DNA of 64,000 nucleotides from Neotamlana sargassicola (GTDB lineage: Bacteria; Bacteroidota; Bacteroidia; Flavobacteriales; Flavobacteriaceae), in NCBI RefSeq assembly GCF_020523965.1, contig NZ_JAJAPX010000006.1, forward strand, positions 1 through 64,000, given 5' to 3'. How positions within the stretch are numbered: position 1 is the stretch's first letter; each line of letters begins with the position of its first letter. Shown here in pieces: positions 37,102 through 44,283 of this stretch. Under the pieces are notes generated by a model, which ran no database searches, was not told where the DNA came from, and saw only the letters and a program-made list of their open reading frames with translations. Both the position numbers and the translations under genes were made by a program.

Positions 37102-38022
37102 ATGCAACGAAATTTTAAAGACTATCTTATTATTTCCTTAAAAGGATTAGCTATGGGAGCTGCCGATGTTGTTCCGGGAGTTTCTGGAGGTACAATTGCC
37201 TTTATTTCTGGCATTTATGAAGAATTAATTACATCATTAAACAACATTAATTTTTCATTAATAAAAACCTTAAAACGCGATGGGCTAAAAGCCACTTGGG
37301 TACAAGTAAACGGAAACTTTTTAGTCGCTCTTTTTTTTGGAATCGGGATTAGTGTTTTATCACTAGCCAAAGGTATAGAATGGTTACTCCACCATCACCC
37401 AATTTTACTTTGGGCTTTCTTTTTTGGTTTGGTTTTAGCTAGTATTATTTTTGTTGGAAAACAAATTACAAAGTGGAAAATCTCAACCATTTTTGTTTTA
37501 ATTTTAGGAACTTTTATTGCGTTTTATATTACCCAATTACCATCATTATCGGCAAATCAAAGTCCTTGGTTTTTATTTTTAGCAGGCGCATTAGCTATTT
37601 GTGCCATGATACTTCCTGGCATCTCGGGCGCATTTATTTTAGTTTTATTAGGTGCATATCAACCAATATTATCGGCTTTAAACAATAAAGATTTTAAAAC
37701 CATTGCTATTGTTGGTTGCGGTGCTGTTATTGGTTTGTTAGCCTTTTCTAAACTTTTAAAATGGTTATTTAAAAATTATAATAATTTAACATTGGCGGCA
37801 CTAACCGGATTTATTTTAGGCTCTTTAAATAAAATTTGGCCATGGAAAAAAGTACTTTCGTTTAGAACCAATTCTAAAGGAGAACAAATACCCTTTCTAG
37901 AGCAAAGCATCTCACCATTTTCTTTTGATGGCGATAACCAAATTATTTTTGCATTGCTACTCATGGTAATTGGCTTTTTAACCATTATTACATTAGAAAA
38001 AATTGGTAATAAAAAACCTTAA
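37102..38022 (+). CDS. DUF368 membrane protein (PopT-like undecaprenyl-phosphate translocase), copy 1
   Basis: A 306-residue polytopic membrane protein. The N-terminal KGLAMGAADVVPGVSGGTIAF and the internal repeat CAMILPGISGAFILVLLGAY are the DUF368 signature, an inverted-repeat transporter architecture. DUF368 proteins (PopT) were shown in other bacteria to recycle undecaprenyl phosphate across the cytoplasmic membrane for wall and LPS synthesis. About eight hydrophobic segments are visible. The stop overlaps the start of a second DUF368 gene by one base (TAATG). Confidence 0.92.
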   Translation: MQRNFKDYLIISLKGLAMGAADVVPGVSGGTIAFISGIYEELITSLNNINFSLIKTLKRDGLKATWVQVNGNFLVALFFGIGISVLSLAKGIEWLLHHHPILLWAFFFGLVLASIIFVGKQITKWKISTIFVLILGTFIAFYITQLPSLSANQSPWFLFLAGALAICAMILPGISGAFILVLLGAYQPILSALNNKDFKTIAIVGCGAVIGLLAFSKLLKWLFKNYNNLTLAALTGFILGSLNKIWPWKKVLSFRTNSKGEQIPFLEQSISPFSFDGDNQIIFALLLMVIGFLTIITLEKIGNKKP

Positions 38023-39038
38023 TGGAAAGTACACGAACACTTACTGATAAAATTTTCCTAGTATTAAAAGGATTAGGTATGGGAGCAGCTAACAAAGTTC
38101 CTGGTGTTTCTGGAGGTGTTGTGGCTTTTGTGGCAGGTTTTTACGAAGAATTTATTTATTCTTTAAAAAAAATAAATAGAACGGCGTTTAAACTACTTTT
38201 AAACGGCAGATTAAAAAGTTTTTATAGATATATAAACGGCCGTTTTTTAAGCCTACTGTTTTTTGGAATGCTTATTAGCTACTTTAGCATTTCAAAAGTT
38301 TTAGATTATTTAATTATTCATTACGAACTTTACGTTTGGAGCGTGTTCTTCGGGATGATACTTGGTTCTATTTATTATATTAATAAAGATTTTAAGGTCT
38401 GGAACTACAAAACCATTTTAGCATTAACCATTGGAGCACTAGCAGGTATTAGTATAAGTTTTTTAAACCCGGCAAAAGAAAACGATAACCTTTGGTTTGT
38501 ATTTTTTTGTGGTATAATAAGCGTTTCTGGTATGACTCTTCCAGGTTTTTCTGGATCTTTCATTCTTATTTTACTCGGTAATTATGTATTGCTCTTAGTC
38601 GATTCTGTAAATGCTTTGTACGATACTGTTACAAATGTTTTTAAAGGTGATTTTTCTTTTATTGAAAACCAAGAACGTATTAAAATGTTAAAAGTACTTG
38701 CTGTTTTCACCTTAGGTTCTGTCACAGGGCTAGTAACCTTTTCACATGTTTTAAGTTATATTTTAAAACATTACAAAAACATTACCACCGCAACTATTTT
38801 AGGATTTATTATTGGGTCCTTAGGCGTCGTTTGGCCTTGGAAAAAAACTATTTACAAATTAAATAGCAACGGTAACTACCTGCTTGATAGTTCTGGAGAA
38901 AAAATTATAGAATTTTATAAACGCTATATACCACAATTTAATACAGAAACTTACTTTGCCATTGGTTATATTATTTTTGGGGTTGCTATAGTGTTGGGAT
39001 TAGAATGGTACGGACAAAAAACACGACAAGTAAAATGA
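38022..39038 (+). CDS. DUF368 membrane protein (PopT-like), copy 2
   Basis: A 338-residue paralogue of the previous protein, with KGLGMGAANKVPGVSGGVVAF at the N terminus and SGMTLPGFSGSFILILLGNY in the second half. It is about 30 residues longer because of inserts such as VNALYDTVTNVFKGDFSFI between membrane segments. Asp in the first signature (AADVVPG) is Asn here (AANKVPG), which may mean changed function. It is coupled to copy 1 by a one-base overlap and to aroE by ATGA overlap, so the three genes form one operon. Confidence 0.92.
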   Translation: MESTRTLTDKIFLVLKGLGMGAANKVPGVSGGVVAFVAGFYEEFIYSLKKINRTAFKLLLNGRLKSFYRYINGRFLSLLFFGMLISYFSISKVLDYLIIHYELYVWSVFFGMILGSIYYINKDFKVWNYKTILALTIGALAGISISFLNPAKENDNLWFVFFCGIISVSGMTLPGFSGSFILILLGNYVLLLVDSVNALYDTVTNVFKGDFSFIENQERIKMLKVLAVFTLGSVTGLVTFSHVLSYILKHYKNITTATILGFIIGSLGVVWPWKKTIYKLNSNGNYLLDSSGEKIIEFYKRYIPQFNTETYFAIGYIIFGVAIVLGLEWYGQKTRQVK

Positions 39039-39778
39039 AAAAATTAGGACTTTTAGGGAAAAATATTTCGTACTCGTTTTCACGAGCTTATTTCAAAGAA
39101 AAATTTGAAAAAGAAGGGATTAGCAATATTTCTTATGATAATTTCGATTTAGAAGACATTAAAATTTTCCCCGAAATTATTAAAAACACTAAGGATTTAA
39201 AAGGGTTAAATGTAACCATTCCTTACAAAGAAGATGTCATGCCTTTTCTTCATAAAATTAAAAAAAAGGCAAGAGAAATAGGTGCAGTAAACACCATAAA
39301 AGTAACTAAAAAAGGTAAATTAATTGGTTACAATACAGACTATTACGGATTCTACAAATCTATAAAACCAGCTATTAAACCTTACCACATGAGCGCTTTA
39401 ATTTTGGGTACAGGAGGCGCCAGTAAAGCAATAGCCTATAGTTTAAAAAAACTAGACATTCCCTATCACTACGTTTCAAGAAAAAAAACAGACGGAGTTA
39501 CATATACGTACGAAACATTAACAAGTAGTATAATTAAACAACATAAAATAATAGTTAATTGTACACCATTAGGCACTTTTCCCGATGTAGATGCTTGCCC
39601 AAATATTCCATACGATGGCATAACAAATCATCACGTTTTGTTCGATTTAATATACAATCCAGCTGAAACCGCCTTTTTAAAACATGGCAAAGCCAAAAAT
39701 GCAACAATAATTAACGGTTCTAAAATGTTAGTCTATCAAGCCGAAAAATCTTGGGAAATTTGGGGTTTAATTAAATAA
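39035..39778 (+). CDS. aroE: Shikimate dehydrogenase
   Basis: Reduces 3-dehydroshikimate to shikimate with NADPH in aromatic amino-acid synthesis. From the ATG at 39035 the protein has 247 residues and starts MKKLGLLGKNISYSFSRAYF with the substrate-binding SxS. It continues with NVTIPYKEDVM (catalytic Lys), GAVNTIK, GYNTDYYGF (Asp partner), the nucleotide-binding LGTGGASKAIAYSLKK and NGSKMLVYQAEKSWEIW. An ATG at 39005 would add ten residues unlike the family and is rejected. The chosen ATG overlaps the DUF368 stop as ATGA. The gene is slightly shorter than E. coli AroE (272 aa). Confidence 0.94.
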   Translation: MKKLGLLGKNISYSFSRAYFKEKFEKEGISNISYDNFDLEDIKIFPEIIKNTKDLKGLNVTIPYKEDVMPFLHKIKKKAREIGAVNTIKVTKKGKLIGYNTDYYGFYKSIKPAIKPYHMSALILGTGGASKAIAYSLKKLDIPYHYVSRKKTDGVTYTYETLTSSIIKQHKIIVNCTPLGTFPDVDACPNIPYDGITNHHVLFDLIYNPAETAFLKHGKAKNATIINGSKMLVYQAEKSWEIWGLIK

Positions 39779-39814
39779 TACCACATATTTCTATAAAAGT
39801 TTACTCACGGCGTT

Positions 39815-39844
39815 TTGTAAATAACATACAGGTTATTATCTTTA
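39815..39844 (+). promoter_or_regulatory. Promoter of the DUF349 protein gene
   Basis: TTG (39815-39817), 19-nt spacer, TATCTTTA (39837-39844), one base from TAnnTTTG, 39 nt before the ATG at 39884. Confidence 0.45.
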
Positions 39845-39883
39845 TATCAATTCAATTGAATACGAACCTTAACATTTTATAAA

Positions 39884-41803
39884 ATGTCTGACGAAAAAAA
39901 CACATCGAATCCTGAGGAATTAGAACATTTAAATTCTAATGAAACACCTTCTGAAGCCAACGTTGAAAATAACGAAAATGCATTAAATGTAAAAACTTCG
40001 GAAGACGATGAAGTTTTAAATGAGATTGAAGAATCGAATGCAGAAGATGCAGAAGATGAAGGCAATAAAGAGCGACATACCATTGAGGTAAAGCCTTACG
40101 ATACCATGTCGCTAGAAGCTTTGGCTATTGAACTTGAGCGTTTGTTAAAATCAGAAAAAATTCAAGCCATTCGTTCGCATGTATCTAGTATAAATGCAGA
40201 GTTTAAAAGTAAATTCGATGCTCTTCTTGAAGAAAAAAAAGAAGAATTTATTAATAATGGCGGGAACGAAATTGACTTTTATTATTCCTCGCCTGTACAT
40301 AAACGTTTTAAAACAGCCTACCGCGAATATCGTCAAAAGTTAAACGACCATTATCAAAACATTGAAAAAAACTTAAAGCAAAATTTAGAGCAAAAACTCG
40401 AAATAATTGAAGAATTAAAAGGATTAATCAATTTAGAAGAAAATATAAACTCTACCTACAAACACTTTAAAGAATTACAAGAACGCTGGCGAAATACCGG
40501 GCCAATTCCAAGAGATAAATACAATAATGCATGGAATAGCTACCATCATCATGTTGAAATATTTTACGATTTTTTACACTTAAATCGAGATTTACGCGAC
40601 CTTGATTTTAAGCATAATTTAGAAAAGAAATTACTAATTATCGAGCGTGCCGAAGCCCTTGCAAAAACCAACGACGTATTAATGGCGTTTAGAGAATTGC
40701 AAGAACTTCATAAAATGTGGAAAGAAGAACTTGGTCCTGTTGCTAAAGAACACCGTGAAACTATTTGGGAACGTTTTAAGGCTGCAACAAAAACGATAAA
40801 CGATAAACGCCAACTCTATTACAAAGAAATAGATAAAGTTTACGAGAAAAATTTAGAGAATAAACTTGAAATTATAGAAAATATAAATGCTATTCATCAA
40901 CAGGACATTACTTCTCATGGTGCATGGCAGAAAAAAATAAAAGAAGTTGAAGCACTTCGTGAAGCATTTTTTAACGCAGGAAAAGTTCCTTTAAAGGTTA
41001 ACGAAGCAACTTGGGCCAAATTTAAAGAAGCGGTTAGAACTTTTAATCGTAAAAAGAATGCGTACTACAAAGGCCTTAAAAAAGAGCAATACAGTAACTT
41101 ACAAAAAAAGCTTGATTTAATTCAAATTGCTGAAGATAATAAGGATAGTGACGATTTCGAGGTGACCACACCACTAATGAAAAAAATCCAAAGCGATTGG
41201 AAAAAAATTGGACATGTACCAAGAAAAGATAGCGACAAAATATGGAAACGCTTCAAGGCCGCTTGTAATTTTTATTTTGATAAGCTTCATGCATCTAAAA
41301 ATGCTGCAAATAAGGAGTTTACAGAAGCTTACAATAAAAAAAGTGACTTTTTATCAACGCTTAAGGATATAAAATTAAGCGGAACCAAAGACGAAAAAAT
41401 TGCCACTATAAAAGAAAAAATTGCCGAATGGCAAACTATAGGTAGAGTACCTAACGATAAACGTTATATAGAAGGTAAATTTCAAAAAACCATCGATGGT
41501 CTATTGTCTGATTTAGACATGGAAAAAAATGAAGTTGAAATGATTAAGTTTGAAAATAAGCTTGATACTTTATCGGCTGCATCAGATAATAATAGAGACT
41601 TAGATAACGAACGTGCATTTATTCGTAAAAAAATAGATGAAGTTAAAGCGCAAATAAATCAACTTGAAAATAACCTTCAGTTTTTTACTAATGTAGATGA
41701 TGACAACCCTTTGGTTAAGGAAGTTAAAAACAATATTAAAGCGCACAAAGAATCGTTAAATCTTTGGAAAACAAAGCTTAGTAAAATTAAAGAATTGTAT
41801 TAA
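39884..41803 (+). CDS. DUF349 repeat protein
   Basis: A 639-residue highly charged helical protein. After an acidic, disordered N terminus (about 1-65, rich in Glu, Asp and Asn) it has five DUF349 units, each with a W..xGPxP..........W..F pattern: QERWRNTGPIPRDKYNNAW, KMWKEELGPVAKEHRETIW, EAFFNAGKVPLKVNEATW, SDWKKIGHVPRKDSDKIW and AEWQTIGRVPNDKRY. A coiled coil near the C terminus (DEVKAQINQLENNLQFF) ends the protein. No signal peptide. DUF349 proteins are conserved in Bacteroidota; function is unproven, perhaps RNA or protein binding. Confidence 0.92.
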   Translation: MSDEKNTSNPEELEHLNSNETPSEANVENNENALNVKTSEDDEVLNEIEESNAEDAEDEGNKERHTIEVKPYDTMSLEALAIELERLLKSEKIQAIRSHVSSINAEFKSKFDALLEEKKEEFINNGGNEIDFYYSSPVHKRFKTAYREYRQKLNDHYQNIEKNLKQNLEQKLEIIEELKGLINLEENINSTYKHFKELQERWRNTGPIPRDKYNNAWNSYHHHVEIFYDFLHLNRDLRDLDFKHNLEKKLLIIERAEALAKTNDVLMAFRELQELHKMWKEELGPVAKEHRETIWERFKAATKTINDKRQLYYKEIDKVYEKNLENKLEIIENINAIHQQDITSHGAWQKKIKEVEALREAFFNAGKVPLKVNEATWAKFKEAVRTFNRKKNAYYKGLKKEQYSNLQKKLDLIQIAEDNKDSDDFEVTTPLMKKIQSDWKKIGHVPRKDSDKIWKRFKAACNFYFDKLHASKNAANKEFTEAYNKKSDFLSTLKDIKLSGTKDEKIATIKEKIAEWQTIGRVPNDKRYIEGKFQKTIDGLLSDLDMEKNEVEMIKFENKLDTLSAASDNNRDLDNERAFIRKKIDEVKAQINQLENNLQFFTNVDDDNPLVKEVKNNIKAHKESLNLWKTKLSKIKELY

Positions 41804-41830
41804 AAGAAGGTATTACTTCTCTTAATTAGA

Positions 41831-41870
41831 AATAACCTCGATGCGTATTAGTTTACTTATCGAGGTTATT
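41831..41870. terminator. Bidirectional terminator between the DUF349 gene and mazG
   Basis: A perfect 12-bp inverted repeat aataacctcgat / atcgaggttatt with a 16-nt loop, lying between two convergent genes. The loop is long and can form a small inner stem (gta/tac). Only short T runs follow. Confidence 0.6.
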
Positions 41871-41878
41871 TATATAAA

Positions 41879-42658
41879 TTAATAATTATTAAGTTTAGCC
41901 TCTTGCCAAAACACATCCATTTCTGCAAGTGTCATATCTTTTAAGCTTTTATTTAAAGCTTTAGCTTTTTCCTCTAAATACTTAAATCTTCCCGAGAATT
42001 TTTTATTAGTACGCTCTAAAGCATTTTCTGGATTAATTTTTAAAAATCGGGCATAATTAACCATAGAAAATAAAACATCGCCAAACTCACTTTCCATAGC
42101 ATCTTTATTTCCAGAATTTACCTCTACTTTAAACTCTGCAAGCTCCTCCTCTACTTTTTCCCAAACTTGTTCTGGTTTTTCCCAATCGAAACCTACACCA
42201 GCAACTTTATCTTGAATTCTATTAGCTTTTACCAAAGCTGGTAAACTTTTGGGTACACCTTCTAAAACGCTTTTTTTACCTTCCTTTAATTTCAAGTTTT
42301 CCCAATTACGCTTTACATCTTCTTCATTTTCAACTTTTACATCGCCATAAATGTGCGGATGTCGGTGTATTAACTTATCGCAAATAGAGTTACAAACATC
42401 TGCTATATCAAAATCTTTTGTCTCGCTTCCTATTTTAGAGTAAAATACAATATGTAATAATACATCGCCTAATTCTTTTTTAACTTCATTTAAATCATTA
42501 TCTAAAATAGCATCTCCTAACTCGTAAGTTTCCTCAATAGTTAAATGCCTGAGTGTCTCCATGGTTTGTTTTTTATCCCATGGGCATTGTTCTCTTAATT
42601 CGTCCATTATAGTTAATAACCTATCGAAGGCCTTCAATTGGGTTTCTCTTGAATTCAT
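41879..42658 (-). CDS. mazG: Nucleoside triphosphate pyrophosphohydrolase MazG
   Basis: Hydrolyses NTPs or dNTPs to monophosphates and PPi. The 259-residue protein starts at the ATG at 42658 (MNSRETQLKAFDRLLTIMDE); an ATG 14 codons upstream would add a non-family sequence. Signature motifs are REQCPWDKKQTMETLRHLTI, EETYELGDAI, KKELGDVLLHIVFYSKI, HRHPHIYGDV and in the second half GVGFDWEKPEQVWEKVEEE and ESEFGDVLFSMVNYARF. Both EExxE-type metal sites are present, so it is the full two-domain form. Confidence 0.95.
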   Translation of the reverse strand: MNSRETQLKAFDRLLTIMDELREQCPWDKKQTMETLRHLTIEETYELGDAILDNDLNEVKKELGDVLLHIVFYSKIGSETKDFDIADVCNSICDKLIHRHPHIYGDVKVENEEDVKRNWENLKLKEGKKSVLEGVPKSLPALVKANRIQDKVAGVGFDWEKPEQVWEKVEEELAEFKVEVNSGNKDAMESEFGDVLFSMVNYARFLKINPENALERTNKKFSGRFKYLEEKAKALNKSLKDMTLAEMDVFWQEAKLNNY

Positions 42659-42866
42659 AAAGTAATTAAAATTAGGTTTCGAGGAAAATACGATAAACAA
42701 AATTAAGATTATTTAAAATTAATTTACCGGTTCTTGTTAACTACTTTGTTCTAAAATATATTCAATTATACAAATCACAAATCAAATACCGTAAGAAATA
42801 TCATCTTATTAAAAACATAAAAACGTTCTAAAAATAACATTTAAACGATTTTTTATGTATTTAATC

Positions 42867-42896
42867 TTGAAAAACAATAAATATTAACTATTTTAG
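42867..42896 (+). promoter_or_regulatory. Promoter of the C1q-like secreted protein gene
   Basis: TTG (42867-42869), 19-nt spacer, TATTTTAG (42889-42896), close to TAnnTTTG, 49 nt before the ATG at 42946. Confidence 0.45.
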
Positions 42897-42945
42897 TAGC
42901 GTAATTCTTTATCAATAATAAGAAATAACCGTAAAATGAGATTAT

Positions 42946-43617
42946 ATGAAAAAAAAGTATGTTTTAATATTATTTACATTTTTAACAATTAACATTTTCG
43001 CGCAAGTTGGTATTGGTACAACAACACCTATGGCAACTCTCGATATAAACGGTAACTTAAAGATTAATGTCACGACTTTAGAAACAACAGAGCAAGTTAT
43101 TCGTGATTCTATTTTAGTAATATCTCAAGATGGTGTAGTTAACAGAACAAAGGCAACTAATATTTTAAATGCATCACTACCTACAATGGTTAAGGCTTCT
43201 ATGTCTGGTGGTGGTAACATTTTACATGTTTTAGTATTAAGTGCTCCTGAAACAATTAAATATGATACTGAAACTGTTGATAATAATAATGAATTTGATA
43301 CCACAACACATACTTATACGGCTAAACAAGATGGTATTTATGCCGTAAATGCACAAATTAAAATAAGTTCTGCAATTTCCGTTAGCACCAATTTTGGAAT
43401 TGGTATATATAAAAATGGTGTATTAATAGCCGAAGAAGAATATTTAAGCGTACATACAGGTGTTTTAAGCGTATCTTCTCCTATTAGAAGGGTATCTACA
43501 GTAATAGATTTAGTTACTGGCGATGAAATAACTTTTAAACTATCTTCCAGCATCGCAAGTGTTGATTTACTTGGTAACCCAACCGAATCGTTTTTTACAA
43601 TTTACCAACTACGCTAA
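42946..43617 (+). CDS. Secreted C1q/TNF-like trimerising protein
   Basis: A 223-residue exported protein. The signal peptide (1-20, ending NIFAQ) is followed by VGIGTTTPMATLDINGNLKI, a common start of Bacteroidota cell-surface and fibre-like proteins. The C-terminal 135 residues form a C1q-like jellyroll: EFDTTTHTYTAKQDGIYAVN, GIGIYKNGVLIAEEEY, VIDLVTGDEITFKLSSSI and the final FFTIYQLR. C1q folds form trimers that bind ligands. No T9SS sorting domain is seen, so it may be periplasmic or reach the surface by another route. The gene stands alone with a probable promoter. Ligand unknown. Confidence 0.8.
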   Translation: MKKKYVLILFTFLTINIFAQVGIGTTTPMATLDINGNLKINVTTLETTEQVIRDSILVISQDGVVNRTKATNILNASLPTMVKASMSGGGNILHVLVLSAPETIKYDTETVDNNNEFDTTTHTYTAKQDGIYAVNAQIKISSAISVSTNFGIGIYKNGVLIAEEEYLSVHTGVLSVSSPIRRVSTVIDLVTGDEITFKLSSSIASVDLLGNPTESFFTIYQLR

Positions 43618-44283
43618 TGTTAACCTGTTTTAATTAAAAAAGAATTTGAATAAAATAATTCGTAATACAATTATAAGAAGCGTTTGTTTATGAAAAGTTA
43701 AGAGAAATATCAATAGTTAAAACAAATTAAAAAAATTTAGTCATTAAATAATAAGCAAAGTATAACAAGATAATCAACATAAATATATCTAATCATCTTC
43801 ATTCAAGGGTAAGTTTTTGTTACTCAATACACCAGCAACGTTGTTAGTCTAAAAAAGAGTTAGTTTAAATTTATTTAAATTAAATTAAAACAATATTAAC
43901 TTCTTAAATAATCTCTTATGACTTCAACAATTACTTTTTTTAAAAATTATTATTTCCGTTTTGCTATCTCTGCAAATAAAAACTTAAAGGCGCAAACCTA
44001 ACTGGCTCTAATCAATCCGTAATTTAAAAACAACAAACTGTTTTACGATACGGTTGTTCTGCAGCCTATATAACGCTGTATTCTATTAAAGTTCGTAGAA
44101 AAAACAAATTTGTAAACTTAAAAATTGTAAAAAAGTAACCTAAAATAAACTTTAAGTTAGCTTATTTATAATACTTGTTATTTATCTATTTTCTTTAAGC
44201 CTCAATTTATAAGCAAACAAAAACCTTCATAGAATTGGTAATTTTTTTTTAAACCCTCATAATTTATTTTAAAATTATTCAAA
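43618..44283. other. 666-bp region with no intact gene
   Basis: The stretch between the C1q-like and PNGase F-like genes is AT-rich and full of stops. The only coding-like piece is the decayed secreted-protein remnant at 43918-44138 listed separately. No tRNA, transposase, terminator-like hairpin or CRISPR repeat is visible. The final 100 bp must hold the promoter of the downstream gene, but I find no clear element. Confidence 0.5.
43918..44138 (+). pseudogene. Possible remnant of a secreted-protein gene (decayed signal peptide)
   Basis: From an ATG at 43918 the frame reads MTSTITFFKNYYFRFAISAN followed by KNLKAQT and a stop. The NYYFRFAISA...KAQ pattern is what signal peptides of Bacteroidota T9SS proteins look like, but the hydrophobic core is cut short. 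One base out of frame, starting at 43995 within the same codons, NLTGSNQSVI follows, and after a stop the same frame continues RYGCSAAYITLYSIKVRRK to 44138. A frameshift plus a nonsense change and a deletion in the signal core would explain this. The original protein cannot be identified; chance is not excluded. Confidence 0.3.

Noticed and set aside
39005-39034. Upstream ATG for aroE
   Set aside because: The ten extra residues do not fit the family; the ATG at 39035 gives a standard start with an ATGA overlap.
42659-42700. Upstream ATG for mazG
   Set aside because: Adds 14 residues unlike MazG; MNSRETQLKAFDRL is the usual start.
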